Counted from the first letter of the stretch, positions 22,038 through 32,924 are shown. The stretch: DNA of 64,000 bases from Ruminococcus sp. Zagget11 (GCA_001941135.1 MSHL01000024.1:47713-111712), one strand, 5' to 3'. Numbers and translations are program-made. Notes: generated by a model not told the origin, from the sequence alone.

Positions 22038-22997
22038 ATGGATTCAATCTTTAAGACGATACCCTTTATTGAGCTGAGCTTTTATCAGATGTATCTTCTC
22101 TTTTGTATCTGGAGCTTTGTGGGATGGGTTATCGAGGTTTGCGATATGACATACGAAACCGGTGAATACCAAAACAGAGGTTTCCTTAATATGCCTATTT
22201 GTCCCATATACGGCTTTGGCGTACTTATGCTCACGGTTTTCTTCCGTCCTCTCAAGCCTTATCCGGTGGTGCTGTTCTTTGCTTGCGCAATACTTTGTAC
22301 TACCTTTGAGCTTGCTGTGGGTCTGCTTATGGAAAAGCTTTTTCACAGTACATGGTGGGATTATTCCAATAAAAAATTTAACTTTAAGGGATATATTTGC
22401 CTAGGCGTTACGCTTTTTTGGGGCTTTGGCGGCGCGTTTGTTGTAAAGGTTGCCGAGCCTGCTACGGAAAGAGCGGTTAATGCTCTCCCGCAAAATATTG
22501 GCGTAGGCATTATTATAGTAATGTCTGTACTTATACTTATTGATTTGATAGCGTCTGTGATGGCGGCATTGAAGCTGAATAAAAAAATCCAACGTCTTGA
22601 TGAGCTTTCACAGCTTATGCTTGCAGGCTCTGTAAGGGCCGGCAAGAAGCTGGCGTCCAGTACCATTAAGCTAATGGAGGTAAAGGATTCCACCGCAAAT
22701 AAGATACAGGATATTAGCAATGCGGGCTACGACAAGATGAAGGACGAGTACGATAAGCTGAAAGAGGAGTATGATAACCTTCTTTCCGAGAGAGATGCCC
22801 CCACCGATCGTCTTATAAAGGCTTTTCCGAGGCTTAAATCTACCATCTATCCCGAAGCGCTGGATCAGCTGAAGCTGAAAACATACGGCAAGGTGTTTAA
22901 AGCTGCGAGCGACAGCGATGATGAAAATATCGGCTCAGAGGACGAGAGCAGCGGCACTTCGGATGAGAATGTAAAGGAAAATTCTGCCGTTCATTAA
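22038..22997 (+). CDS. Putative ABC-transporter-permease-like membrane protein (CmpB/COG4905 type)
   Basis: MYLLFCIWSFVGWVIEV; RGFLNMPICPIYGFG; TWWDYSNKKFNFKGYICL. Confidence 0.85.
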   Translation: MDSIFKTIPFIELSFYQMYLLFCIWSFVGWVIEVCDMTYETGEYQNRGFLNMPICPIYGFGVLMLTVFFRPLKPYPVVLFFACAILCTTFELAVGLLMEKLFHSTWWDYSNKKFNFKGYICLGVTLFWGFGGAFVVKVAEPATERAVNALPQNIGVGIIIVMSVLILIDLIASVMAALKLNKKIQRLDELSQLMLAGSVRAGKKLASSTIKLMEVKDSTANKIQDISNAGYDKMKDEYDKLKEEYDNLLSERDAPTDRLIKAFPRLKSTIYPEALDQLKLKTYGKVFKAASDSDDENIGSEDESSGTSDENVKENSAVH

Positions 22998-23027
22998 AAG
23001 TTAATTATCTTTTTTACTGTGTAACGG

Positions 23028-23056
23028 TTGACATAGTAAATTGTTTGTGGTATAAT
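23028..23056 (+). promoter_or_regulatory. SigA-type promoter of pyr operon
   Basis: TTGACA-N17-TATAAT. Confidence 0.8.
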
Positions 23057-23104
23057 CAACATAGCGTTTGAGGAAATGTATAGAGATTTTCTCGGATATG
23101 TGTT

Positions 23105-23237
23105 CGACCTTTAAGTTAATCCCGTGAGATTGACAAGGCGGCTGATTGTGTGTGATGTGCCTTAGTGCGGCTTTTTTGCTGTGCCCTTGCATATGTGTAC
23201 TGTGCCTGTCTGTCAGTCTGACGGACAGGCTTTTTTT
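23105..23237 (+). promoter_or_regulatory. PyrR-binding RNA attenuator leader with terminator
   Basis: CCTTTAAGTTAATCCCGTGAGATTGACAAGG resembles the PyrR anti-antiterminator loop; terminator gcctgtctgtcagtctgacggacaggcttttttt at 23204-23237. Confidence 0.85.
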
Positions 23238-23254
23238 GTATGGAGGCGTTTATT

Positions 23255-23788
23255 TTGGTTCAGAAAGCGGTTATACTCGATGATAAATCCATGAAACGTG
23301 CCATAACCCGTATTTCTTACGAAATTGTCGAAAGAAATAAGGGCGCTGAGGGTCTTTGTTTTATCGGCATCATGTCAGGTGGTGAGTATATCGCTAAAAG
23401 AATTGCAGAAAGAATTAAGGAAGCAGAGGGTTTTGAACCGCCTGTGGGAAAGCTTGACATTACGGCTTATCGTGATGATGGCAGATTTGTCCCCGACGGC
23501 GACAGATCCTCTGTTTCTTTTGATGTCAGGGACAAGCAGATAGTCCTTGTGGACGATGTTATATTCACGGGAAGAAGCTGCCGTGCTGCTATTGATGCCA
23601 TAATGAGCAGGGGCAGACCGCGCAATATTCAGCTTGCCGTGCTAATAGACAGGGGACACAGGGAGCTGCCTATTCGTCCCGACTATGTGGGAAAAAACGT
23701 TCCTACATCCAGGGAAGAATCGGTAAAGGTCATGATGAGTGAAATTGACGGCTGTGACAAGGTCGTTATTATGAAAGCCGGTGTGTGA
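23255..23788 (+). CDS. pyrR: Bifunctional pyr operon regulator / uracil phosphoribosyltransferase
   Basis: [25 protein letters not shown] loop; [21 protein letters not shown]; likely TTG start preceded by ggagg. Confidence 0.95.
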   Translation: MVQKAVILDDKSMKRAITRISYEIVERNKGAEGLCFIGIMSGGEYIAKRIAERIKEAEGFEPPVGKLDITAYRDDGRFVPDGDRSSVSFDVRDKQIVLVDDVIFTGRSCRAAIDAIMSRGRPRNIQLAVLIDRGHRELPIRPDYVGKNVPTSREESVKVMMSEIDGCDKVVIMKAGV

Positions 23789-25059
23789 TGAGTAAAATAC
23801 TGTTTAAAAATGCCGATATATATAACGAAAGCGGCGTAAGGACAGGTAATGATGTTCTTGCTGTTGACGGAGTTATTGAGGAAATAGGCGGGAATATAGA
23901 GTGTGACGGTGCGGAAGTGATAGACTGCACAGGACTTGCAATGCTTCCGGGACTTTGCGATATGCACGTTCATTTCCGGGATCCCGGACTTACCTATAAG
24001 GAGGATATAATAACCGGGTGCGCAAGTGCTGCGGCAGGCGGAGTTACGGCAGTTGCGTGTATGCCAAACACAAAGCCGGTATGCGATTCGCCCGAAACTG
24101 TCAGGTACATGATAGAAAAGGCAAAGCCGACAGGAGTTGCCATTTACCCCGTTGGCGCAATTACGCAGGGTATGTCGGGAGAAAAACTCACCGATTTTGA
24201 CGCCCTTAAAGCCGCAGGCTGCAGGCTTATATCCGATGACGGAAAGCCTGTGGAAGATGCCGCTCTTCTGCTTGAAACGCTTAAAGACACAAAGGATAAC
24301 GGCTTACTGGTTGTTTCCCACTGTGAAGATTTAAACATAATAAACGGCGGTATAATGCACAAGGGCAGTGTATCGGAGGAGCTTGGAGTTAAGGGAATGG
24401 ACAGAGCTTCCGAGGACTGCGTAACCGCGAGGGAAATTGCTCTTGCCGCATCATGCGGAGCAAGAGTTCATATATGCCATGTTTCTACAAAGGGCTGTAT
24501 AAACATGATTCGTGCGGCAAAAGCGGGCGGAGTAAGAGTAACCTGCGAAACCGCACCTCATTATTTTACATACACACACGAAAAGCTGCGGTCAAGAGAT
24601 GCGGATTACCGCATGAATCCTCCGCTTAGAGAGCAAAGCGATGTTGATGCGGTGCTTGAGGGAGTGCTTGACGGTACGGTGGACTGCATAGTTACCGACC
24701 ATGCCCCCCATGCGGCGGAGGAAAAGGCTGATTTTCTCACTGCACCAAACGGTGTGGTCGGATTGGAAACATCCTTTGCGGCAACTCTTACCCGACTTTA
24801 TCATACGGGACGCATGAGCATTGAGGGGATAGTCAAAATTATGTCGGCACAGCCCAGGAGAATACTTGGTATTGTCCCGCTTGAAATAAAGGTCGGCGAA
24901 AAAGCCGAGATAATACTTGCGGATCTTAACAGGGAATGGGTTGTAGATCCACAAAAGCTGAAATCTAAGGCACACAACACCGTTTTCAAGGGTGAACGCC
25001 TAAAGGGAAAGGTAGTTCTTACCTATGCGGACGGCAGGTTAATATATAGGGAGGCATAG
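23785..25059 (+). CDS. pyrC: Dihydroorotase
   Basis: [34 protein letters not shown]. Confidence 0.95.
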   Translation: MMSKILFKNADIYNESGVRTGNDVLAVDGVIEEIGGNIECDGAEVIDCTGLAMLPGLCDMHVHFRDPGLTYKEDIITGCASAAAGGVTAVACMPNTKPVCDSPETVRYMIEKAKPTGVAIYPVGAITQGMSGEKLTDFDALKAAGCRLISDDGKPVEDAALLLETLKDTKDNGLLVVSHCEDLNIINGGIMHKGSVSEELGVKGMDRASEDCVTAREIALAASCGARVHICHVSTKGCINMIRAAKAGGVRVTCETAPHYFTYTHEKLRSRDADYRMNPPLREQSDVDAVLEGVLDGTVDCIVTDHAPHAAEEKADFLTAPNGVVGLETSFAATLTRLYHTGRMSIEGIVKIMSAQPRRILGIVPLEIKVGEKAEIILADLNREWVVDPQKLKSKAHNTVFKGERLKGKVVLTYADGRLIYREA

Positions 25060-25061
25060 AT

Positions 25062-26012
25062 ATGGATAAAGTAATTGAGAATAATGCACGATCCTTTGAC
25101 ACGCTTATAGATAGGATAATTGAGCTTAAAAACCCCACTGTTGTGGGACTTGACCCGAAGCTTGACTATGTTCCCGAATTTATAAAGGACAAGTGCGTGG
25201 AAAAATACGGTGCTAACCTTAAAGCTGCGGCGGCTGCCATAAGAAAATTCAATGAGAAGATAATAGATGAGATTTGCGATATAGTTCCCGCCGTAAAGCC
25301 ACAGTCCGCATACTACGAGATGTACGGTTATTACGGAGTAAAGACGCTTTACAAAACTATTGAATATGCAAAAAGCAAGGGAATGTATGTTATCCTTGAC
25401 GGTAAAAGGAACGATATAGGTGCAACTATGGACGCCTATTCGGCTGCATATCTGGGCGAAACCGATGTATTCGGTCAAGGTGAGGTCGCTTTCGGCGCGG
25501 ACGCTCTTACCGTAAACGGTTACCTTGGAAGCGATTGCATTAATTCCACGCTTAATGTGATAAATGCGGGATGCGGCGGAATATTTGTCCTTGTAAAAAC
25601 CTCGAACAAATCCTCGGGTGAGCTTCAAGACAGGCACTTGTGTGACGGCAAGACCATCTATGAAACTATGGGGGATATGTGTGAGAAATGGGGTTCGGAC
25701 ACCATAGGCAAATACGGCTATTCTGCAGTTGGTGCTGTGGTTGGCGCAACCTATCCTCAGATGCTTTCCAAGCTTCGTCAGCGTATGCCGCATACATTTT
25801 TCTTAGTTCCCGGCTACGGCGCTCAGGGCGGCGGTGCCGAGGGTGTTGCAGGCGGATTTGATAAAAACGGTCTTGGTGCGATTGTCAATTCTTCAAGAGC
25901 CGTTATGTGCGCCTATAAAAAGGAAAACTGTCCCGAAAAGGATTTTGCCCTCGCCGCAAGGCGCGAGGCTATCCGCATGAGAGATGATATAACGGCACAT
26001 ATTGCCATGTAA
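25062..26012 (+). CDS. pyrF: Orotidine-5'-phosphate decarboxylase (type 2, long form)
   Basis: VVGLDPKLDY; VILDGKRNDIGATMDAYS; VPGYGAQGG. Confidence 0.94.
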   Translation: MDKVIENNARSFDTLIDRIIELKNPTVVGLDPKLDYVPEFIKDKCVEKYGANLKAAAAAIRKFNEKIIDEICDIVPAVKPQSAYYEMYGYYGVKTLYKTIEYAKSKGMYVILDGKRNDIGATMDAYSAAYLGETDVFGQGEVAFGADALTVNGYLGSDCINSTLNVINAGCGGIFVLVKTSNKSSGELQDRHLCDGKTIYETMGDMCEKWGSDTIGKYGYSAVGAVVGATYPQMLSKLRQRMPHTFFLVPGYGAQGGGAEGVAGGFDKNGLGAIVNSSRAVMCAYKKENCPEKDFALAARREAIRMRDDITAHIAM

Positions 26013-26030
26013 TATAAAGGAGGCTAACCA

Positions 26031-27143
26031 ATGTCTTTATTCAATATGGGCGATAAAGCCTATGTAATGTTGGAAAACGGCAGAATATTTGAAGGCTATT
26101 CCATGGGTGCAAAGGGTACGTCAATAGGCGAAATTGTATTTGCAACGGGAATGACCGCATATGAGGAAACACTTTCCGATCCCAGCTACTTCGGTCAAAT
26201 TGTTACGCAGACCTTTCCTCTTATCGGCAACTACGGCGTGAATGAGGAGGATTACGAATCAAAGGGCAGCTGTGTAAGCGGTTATATTGTCCGTGAATGG
26301 TGCAACACCCCTTCAAACTTTAGGTGCGAGGGCGATGTGGATGCCTTTCTGAAAAAGCACGGAATTATAGGAATACATTCCATTGATACCCGCTGTCTTA
26401 CAAGAATTATTCGTGAAAGCGGCGTTATGAACGGCGTTATCACCACGGAAAATGTTTACGAGAAAAAGGACGAGCTTATGGAGAGGATAAAAGCCTTTAC
26501 CATAAAAAATGCCGATGAAAGCGTTACAGTTTCCGAAAAGGAGTACTACAAGGCGGTAAACCCCAAATACGAGGTTGTGCTGTTTGATTTCGGCTATAAA
26601 TATAACATACGCAGGGAGCTTGTGAACAGAGGCTGTAATGTAACCGTTGTACCCGCAAGCACCTCACCCGATGAGGTTAAGGCATTAAATCCCGACGGAA
26701 TAATGCTCTCCAACGGTCCGGGAAATCCTGCGGAAAATGTGGAGATTATAGCTAATCTCACAAAAATCAAGGATTTCGGCATACCGATTTTCGGAATATG
26801 CCTGGGACATCAGCTAATGGCACTTGCCAACGGCGCAAAAACAGAAAAGCTTAAGTACGGACACAGAGGCGCAAACCAGCCTGTTATCGATTTGTCACTG
26901 GATAAGACCTTTGTTACTTCTCAAAACCATGGTTATGCGGTTGTAGGCGACAGCATCGATACGGCTGTGGGCGAGGTTTCGCATATTAATGCTAACGATA
27001 AAACCTGCGAGGGAGTACGTTACAAGAATTTCCCCTGCTTTACCGTTCAGTTTCACCCGGAGGCTTGCGGCGGTCCTCATGATACCGCATATCTCTTTGA
27101 CGAGTTTATAGATATGATTGACAAAGCAAAGGAGGATAAGTAA
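26031..27143 (+). CDS. carA: Carbamoyl-phosphate synthase small subunit
   Basis: ENGRIFEGYSMGA; GICLGHQLMALANGAKTEKLKYGHRGANQPV. Confidence 0.96.
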   Translation: MSLFNMGDKAYVMLENGRIFEGYSMGAKGTSIGEIVFATGMTAYEETLSDPSYFGQIVTQTFPLIGNYGVNEEDYESKGSCVSGYIVREWCNTPSNFRCEGDVDAFLKKHGIIGIHSIDTRCLTRIIRESGVMNGVITTENVYEKKDELMERIKAFTIKNADESVTVSEKEYYKAVNPKYEVVLFDFGYKYNIRRELVNRGCNVTVVPASTSPDEVKALNPDGIMLSNGPGNPAENVEIIANLTKIKDFGIPIFGICLGHQLMALANGAKTEKLKYGHRGANQPVIDLSLDKTFVTSQNHGYAVVGDSIDTAVGEVSHINANDKTCEGVRYKNFPCFTVQFHPEACGGPHDTAYLFDEFIDMIDKAKEDK

Positions 27144-27144
27144 T

Positions 27145-30100
27145 ATGCCGCTGCATTCGGATATAAAAAAGGTTTTGGTAATAGGCTCCGGTCCTATTAT
27201 AATCGGTCAGGCTGCGGAGTTTGACTATGCGGGAACTCAGGCTTGCAGAGCGCTTAAGCAGGAGGGACTGGAGGTAGTGCTTGTAAACTCCAACCCTGCA
27301 ACTATTATGACCGATAAGGCAATGGCGGACAAGGTCTATATTGAGCCGCTTACTCTTGATGTTGTAAAGAAAATAATCGAGATAGAAAAGCCCGACAGCA
27401 TTCTGTCCACTCTCGGAGGTCAGACGGGACTTACACTTTCCATGCAGCTTGCGGAGGAGGGATTTCTTGAGTCCCATAACGTAAAGCTGCTTGGAGCAAA
27501 TCCCGAAACCATTCACAAGGCCGAGGACAGACAGGCTTTTAAGGACACAATGGAAAAAATCGGCGAGCCTTGTATCCCCTCAAAGGTTGTTGAAACTGTC
27601 GAGGATGCTCTTGAATTTGCAAAGGTTATAGATTATCCCGTTATCGTTCGTCCTGCATTTACTCTTGGAGGAACAGGCGGCGGAATTGCCAATAATGAGG
27701 ACGAGCTTGCGGACATTGCAACAAACGGTCTGCGGCTTTCACCCATTACCCAAATTCTTGTGGAAAAGTGTATAAGCGGTTGGAAGGAAATAGAGTTTGA
27801 GGTTATTCGTGACAGAAAGGACAACGTTATAACCGTCTGCTCCATGGAGAATTTTGACCCTGTGGGTGTACACACAGGCGATTCCATAGTAATAGCACCT
27901 GCGGTTACACTTACAGATAAGGAATATCAGATGCTGCGTACTGCCGCACTGAATATTATTTCCGAGCTTAAGGTAGAGGGAGGCTGCAACTGTCAGTTTG
28001 CTCTTCACCCCACAACCTTTGAATATGCGGTTATCGAGGTAAACCCCAGAGTTTCCCGTTCATCAGCCCTTGCCTCCAAGGCAACAGGCTATCCTATTGC
28101 AAAGGTTGCGGCTAAAATTGCCATAGGATATACCCTTGACGAAATTATAAATGCCGTTACGGGAAAAACCTATGCCTGCTTTGAGCCTGCACTGGATTAT
28201 GTTGTAGTAAAATTCCCCAAATGGCCCTTTGATAAATTCGTATACGCTAAGAGAACATTGGGCACACAGATGATGGCGACCGGAGAGGTAATGGCAATTG
28301 GTACTTCCTTTGAACAGGCTATGATGAAGGCTGTACGCTCCATTGAGCTTGGACTGGATACCATGAATTTGAAAAAGCTTGCAAAGATGTCCGATGATGA
28401 AGTGCATGAAAAGCTCCATGACGTTGACGATGAGCGTTCATTCGTTGTTTTTGAGGCACTGAAAAGGGGAATATCCGTAGAGGAAATACATCGGATAACC
28501 ATGATAGACTGCTGGTTCATATCCAAGCTTAAAAACCTCGTTGAGCTGGAAAGATTCCTTGCAGAGGGAGAGCTTACAGCTGAAAAATATGATTTGGCAA
28601 AGCGTTACGGCTACCTTGACAGCACTATCAAGAGGATAAGCGGTCAGGATTGTCCAAAGCACAGCGATGCCGTATATAAAATGGTTGATACCTGTGCCGG
28701 AGAATTTAAGGCTGAAACACCTTATTTCTACTCCACATTTGACAGTGAGAATGAGGCTAAGCAGTTCATTGACAGAACCGATAAGGGAAAGAAAAGAGTA
28801 ATAGTTTTCGGTTCGGGTCCTATCAGAATAGGTCAGGGAATAGAGTTTGACTATTGCTCCGTTCATTGCGTGTGGGCACTAAAGGAATTGGGATATGATG
28901 CGGTAATATGCAATAATAACCCTGAAACCGTTTCCACAGACTTTGATACAGGCGACAGACTTTATTTTGATCCCCTTACCGCAGAGGACGTTGACTCTAT
29001 AATCGATACGGAACAGCCCTACGGCGTTGTTGTACAGTTTGGTGGCCAGACGGCTATTAAGCTAACAAAGCATTTAGCTGAAAGAGGAGTAAATATCTTA
29101 GGTACTTCCGCAGACAGCATTGATGCGGCGGAGGACAGGGAGCGTTTCGATGAGCTGCTTAATAAGTGCGGCATACCCCGTCCCGCAGGACATACGGTTA
29201 TGAACGTTGATGAAGCATTGGCAGCAGCCAAACAGCTTGGCTATCCCGTGCTTATGCGTCCTTCCTATGTGCTTGGCGGTCAGAATATGATAATTGCCCA
29301 TTCCGACCAGGATATAGTGGAGTATATGGAAATTATCACCAGAACAGCCTTGGAAAACCCTGTTCTCATCGACAAGTACATGATGGGCAAGGAGGTAGAG
29401 GTAGACGCTATATGTGACGGTACGGACTATGTTATCCCGGGAATTATGGAGCATATCGAAAGAGCGGGTGTTCATTCAGGCGACTCAATTTCCGTTTACC
29501 CTGCGCTTACACTTACCAAGCGTATCCGTGAAACAATAATCGAATATACACGCCGTCTTGCTATGGAGCTGCACGCTATAGGACTTGTAAATATACAGTA
29601 TGTTGTTTACAATAACGAGGTTTACGTTATTGAGGTTAATCCTCGTTCATCAAGAACAGTGCCGTATATATCCAAGGTTACGGGCGTTCCGATGGTTGAT
29701 ATTGCCACAAAGATAATGCTCGGACACTCTCTTAAGGAGCAGGGCTATACCAGCGGTCTTTACAAGGAAGCGGATTATATCGCAGTAAAGGTTCCTGTAT
29801 TCAGCTTTGAAAAGCTCCATGACGTAGATACTGCGCTTGGACCCGAAATGAAGTCCACCGGTGAATGTCTGGGAATTGCCAAAACCTTTGAGGATGCCTT
29901 GTATAAGGGACTTATCGCAGCAGGGTACAATATGAAAAAGGACGGCGGTGTCCTCATTACCGTAAGAGATACCGACAAGCAGGAGATTATTTACGTTGCA
30001 CAGAAGTTTGAACAGCTGGGCTTTGATATTTACGCTACAAGCGGAACAGCCTCCACTCTGAACAAAAATATGGTTGCTGCCAATGTTGTCAGAAAAGCGT

Positions 30101-30336
30101 CTGAGGAAAAGCCAAATGTTATGACGCTTCTTGACAGCGGAAAGATAAACTATGTAATATCCACTTCGGCAAAGGGACGTATCCCCGCCTTTGACAGCGT
30201 GAAAATACGCAGAAAAACCGTTGAACGTTCCATATGCTGTCTTACGGCTATAGATACAGCCAATGCTGTTGCCGATATTTTGGCAATGAATAAGAACATA
30301 GATAATATCGAAATGATAGACATTACAAAAATATAA
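27145..30336 (+). CDS. carB: Carbamoyl-phosphate synthase large subunit
   Basis: KKVLVIGSGPIIIGQAAEFDYAGTQACRALKQEG; duplicated ATP-grasp halves. Confidence 0.97.
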   Translation: MPLHSDIKKVLVIGSGPIIIGQAAEFDYAGTQACRALKQEGLEVVLVNSNPATIMTDKAMADKVYIEPLTLDVVKKIIEIEKPDSILSTLGGQTGLTLSMQLAEEGFLESHNVKLLGANPETIHKAEDRQAFKDTMEKIGEPCIPSKVVETVEDALEFAKVIDYPVIVRPAFTLGGTGGGIANNEDELADIATNGLRLSPITQILVEKCISGWKEIEFEVIRDRKDNVITVCSMENFDPVGVHTGDSIVIAPAVTLTDKEYQMLRTAALNIISELKVEGGCNCQFALHPTTFEYAVIEVNPRVSRSSALASKATGYPIAKVAAKIAIGYTLDEIINAVTGKTYACFEPALDYVVVKFPKWPFDKFVYAKRTLGTQMMATGEVMAIGTSFEQAMMKAVRSIELGLDTMNLKKLAKMSDDEVHEKLHDVDDERSFVVFEALKRGISVEEIHRITMIDCWFISKLKNLVELERFLAEGELTAEKYDLAKRYGYLDSTIKRISGQDCPKHSDAVYKMVDTCAGEFKAETPYFYSTFDSENEAKQFIDRTDKGKKRVIVFGSGPIRIGQGIEFDYCSVHCVWALKELGYDAVICNNNPETVSTDFDTGDRLYFDPLTAEDVDSIIDTEQPYGVVVQFGGQTAIKLTKHLAERGVNILGTSADSIDAAEDRERFDELLNKCGIPRPAGHTVMNVDEALAAAKQLGYPVLMRPSYVLGGQNMIIAHSDQDIVEYMEIITRTALENPVLIDKYMMGKEVEVDAICDGTDYVIPGIMEHIERAGVHSGDSISVYPALTLTKRIRETIIEYTRRLAMELHAIGLVNIQYVVYNNEVYVIEVNPRSSRTVPYISKVTGVPMVDIATKIMLGHSLKEQGYTSGLYKEADYIAVKVPVFSFEKLHDVDTALGPEMKSTGECLGIAKTFEDALYKGLIAAGYNMKKDGGVLITVRDTDKQEIIYVAQKFEQLGFDIYATSGTASTLNKNMVAANVVRKASEEKPNVMTLLDSGKINYVISTSAKGRIPAFDSVKIRRKTVERSICCLTAIDTANAVADILAMNKNIDNIEMIDITKI

Positions 30337-30431
30337 CACGATACCATGATATGGAGCAGAGAGTTTGGAATTCAAACTATTTAGGGTTTGTTTTTCTACT
30401 CTCTGTGCTTTATATAGGTTCGGAGGTAAAA

Positions 30432-31205
30432 ATGAAATACACACAAGGACTGTATCCTATTGTCGAAAAAAAATCAATAGCGGCGGAAATCTACGACTTG
30501 ACCGTTTTTTGTCCGGAAATTGCAAAAACCGCCGTATGCGGTCAATTTGTTAATATCAAGGTTGACGGCTTTATGCTGCGCCGTCCGATTTCCCTTTGCG
30601 GAATAGATGCCGAAAAGGGTACAATACGCATTGTTTTCCAGGTAAGGGGCAATGGCACAAAGGAGCTTTCAAACCTTTGCAAGGGACAGCTTATAGATAT
30701 GGTAGCACCGCTGGGCGGCAGGGGATTTACCCTGCTTGATAACGACAAAAGGACTGTTATAATCGGTGGCGGAATAGGCAATCCCCCCATGCTCCCGATA
30801 GCTAAGCATTACGGAAAAAATGCCACGGTTATAAGCGGGTTCAGAAATGCGGCAGCCGTTATTCTTCAAGAGGATTTCGCAGAAACCGGTGCAAGAACCG
30901 TGCTTTGCACCGATGACGGCTCGGTTGGAAAAAAAGGATTTGTCACAGCAGTCCTTTCCGAAGAGCTTAATACCATGAAACCCGATATTATTTACGCCTG
31001 CGGACCATCGGTTATGCTGAAGGGTGTAGTTGACATTGCAAGGGCGGCGGATATTCGGTGTGAGGTTTCCTTAGAGGAGAGAATGGGCTGCGGTGTCGGT
31101 GCGTGTCTTGTCTGTGCCTGCCGAACCGTCAAGGACGGAGAGGAATTTTATAAGCATGTATGTAAGGACGGCCCTGTTTTCAGCGGCGAGGAGGTTCTGT
31201 TTTAA
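30432..31205 (+). CDS. pyrK: Dihydroorotate dehydrogenase electron-transfer subunit
   Basis: FAD/NAD domain and C-terminal 2Fe-2S ligands CGVGACLVCAC...HVCKDGPVF. Confidence 0.93.
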   Translation: MKYTQGLYPIVEKKSIAAEIYDLTVFCPEIAKTAVCGQFVNIKVDGFMLRRPISLCGIDAEKGTIRIVFQVRGNGTKELSNLCKGQLIDMVAPLGGRGFTLLDNDKRTVIIGGGIGNPPMLPIAKHYGKNATVISGFRNAAAVILQEDFAETGARTVLCTDDGSVGKKGFVTAVLSEELNTMKPDIIYACGPSVMLKGVVDIARAADIRCEVSLEERMGCGVGACLVCACRTVKDGEEFYKHVCKDGPVFSGEEVLF

Positions 31206-32125
31206 TGATTGATATGTCAAGGCTTGGAGTGGACTTTGCAGGGGTGCATTTTAAAAACCCCATTATCCCCGCATCGGGTACATTCGGATATGGTAGGGAA
31301 TATGAAGAATTTTTCGACCTGTCGCTCCTTGGAGGAATATCTGTTAAGGGAACTACCGGCTCGCGGAGAAACGGTAATCTGCCGCCGAGAATTGCGGAAA
31401 CACCCTCCGGTATGCTTAACAGTGTGGGGCTGCAAAATCCCGGCATAGATCATTTTATCGGTGAGGAGCTGCCATATCTTAAAACAAAGAATACCGTAGT
31501 TATAGCGAATATTGCAGGTTCAAACGAAGACGAATACCGCACTGTTGCGGAAAAGCTGGATTCTACCGATGTGGATATGATTGAGGTAAATATATCCTGT
31601 CCCAATGTCAAGGCAGGCGGTGCGGCATTCGGAGTATCGTGCGATGGTGCGGCAAGGATAACACGGGTGGTGCGAAAGGCAACAAGCAAGCCTGTTATGA
31701 TGAAGCTTTCCCCTAATGTAACGGATATAACGGAAATAGCTAAGGCCTGCGAGTCGGAGGGTGCAGATGCCGTGTCCCTTATAAATACACTTTTGGGCAT
31801 GAGAATAGATATTCGTACAAAGCGCCCGATACTTCACAACAATGTGGGCGGACTTTCCGGACCGGCTGTGTTCCCCGTGGCGCTTAGAATGGTATGGCAG
31901 ACAGCAAATGCCGTAAAAATACCCGTTTGCGGCATGGGCGGCGTTTCCTCTTGGGAGGATGCGGTTGAAATGATGATGGCTGGAGCAGTGCTTGTTCAAG
32001 TCGGTGCGGCTCTTTTCAGCGACCCCAATTGCCCCGTAAAGATAGTTGAGGGATTGTCGGAATACTGCCGCAATCAAGGTTTATCGTCGGTAACGGAGCT
32101 TACCGGTTCCGTAAAGGTATGGTGA
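31205..32125 (+). CDS. pyrD: Dihydroorotate dehydrogenase (class 1B)
   Basis: FKNPIIPASGTFGYG; EVNISCPNVKAGG; GMGGVSSWEDAVEMMMAGA. Confidence 0.95.
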   Translation: MIDMSRLGVDFAGVHFKNPIIPASGTFGYGREYEEFFDLSLLGGISVKGTTGSRRNGNLPPRIAETPSGMLNSVGLQNPGIDHFIGEELPYLKTKNTVVIANIAGSNEDEYRTVAEKLDSTDVDMIEVNISCPNVKAGGAAFGVSCDGAARITRVVRKATSKPVMMKLSPNVTDITEIAKACESEGADAVSLINTLLGMRIDIRTKRPILHNNVGGLSGPAVFPVALRMVWQTANAVKIPVCGMGGVSSWEDAVEMMMAGAVLVQVGAALFSDPNCPVKIVEGLSEYCRNQGLSSVTELTGSVKVW

Positions 32126-32134
32126 GGACATAGC

Positions 32135-32560
32135 ATGAAGATAATGTCGGTTGATTTTGGCGACAGCAGAACAGGCATAGCGGTTTGCGACAAAAGCGAG
32201 CTGCTTGCCTCGCCCCTTACCGTTATATTTGAACGAAACTTTGACAGGTGTGCCGATGCGGTTTCACGGCTTGCACTTAAAGAAAAAGCGGAGCTTATAG
32301 TTGTGGGCTACCCTAAAAATATGAATAGCACAGTAGGGGAGAGAGCCGAAAAATGCATCCTATTTGCCGAGAAAGTAAAGGAAAGCTGCGGTATAGAAAC
32401 GGTAATGTGGGATGAGAGATGCACAACGGTATCGGCGCATAACTATCTTAATGAGGTAAACGTTCGGGGAAAAAAGCGAAAAAATGTAGTTGATGAGGTT
32501 GCAGCTGTAATCATACTTGAAAGCTATATGGGATACAGGAAGAATACAGCAGGAAAATAG
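32135..32560 (+). CDS. ruvX: RuvX/YqgF family Holliday-junction resolvase
   Basis: MSVDFGDSRTGIAVCD; VVGYPKNMNSTVGERAEK; WDERCTTV. Confidence 0.93.
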   Translation: MKIMSVDFGDSRTGIAVCDKSELLASPLTVIFERNFDRCADAVSRLALKEKAELIVVGYPKNMNSTVGERAEKCILFAEKVKESCGIETVMWDERCTTVSAHNYLNEVNVRGKKRKNVVDEVAAVIILESYMGYRKNTAGK

Positions 32561-32646
32561 CATTTGTTAAATTGCGCATATTTCCACTGAAATTTTGTGC
32601 AGAACGTAATTTTGACAAAAAATCAGAAAAAAATCATTAAATGCAC

Positions 32647-32675
32647 TTGACAAATTGATTTTCATATGATATAAT
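32647..32675 (+). promoter_or_regulatory. Promoter of tRNA-Ser
   Basis: TTGACA-N17-TATAAT. Confidence 0.75.
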
Positions 32676-32714
32676 TCAATAGTTGCTTGGGATTGCTTTT
32701 AAAGAAAGCAATAT

Positions 32715-32807
32715 GGAGAAGTCGCCTAGCCTGGTTTATGGCGCACGACTGGAACTCGTGTATGCGTTTATAGCGCATCGAGGGTTCGAATCCCTCCTTC
32801 TCCGCCA
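32715..32807 (+). tRNA. tRNA-Ser (anticodon GGA)
   Basis: Acceptor GGAGAAG/CTTCTCC, anticodon arm acgactGGAActcgt, long variable arm tatgcgtttatagcgcat, GGTTCGAATCC, encoded CCA. Confidence 0.93.
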
Positions 32808-32808
32808 T

Positions 32809-32847
32809 AAGTCCTGTAAACGTTTTGTTTGCAGGACTTTTTGTTTA
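32809..32847 (+). terminator. tRNA-Ser terminator
   Basis: agtcctgtaaacgttttgtttgcaggactttttg. Confidence 0.7.
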
Positions 32848-32867
32848 TCCGATTTTTTATACAACGG

Positions 32868-32904
32868 CAAAAACCCTGTGATTTTTTCACAAGGCTTTTG
32901 TCGT
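32868..32904 (-). terminator. Terminator for VWA lipoprotein gene
   Basis: ccctgtgattttttcacaagg stem-loop. Confidence 0.5.
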
Positions 32905-32924
32905 TTATGCCGTGATAACTATAT

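Noticed and set aside
27106-30444. Numerous antisense ORFs opposite carB
   Set aside because: Mirror-frame artefacts; the carB frame is unambiguous.
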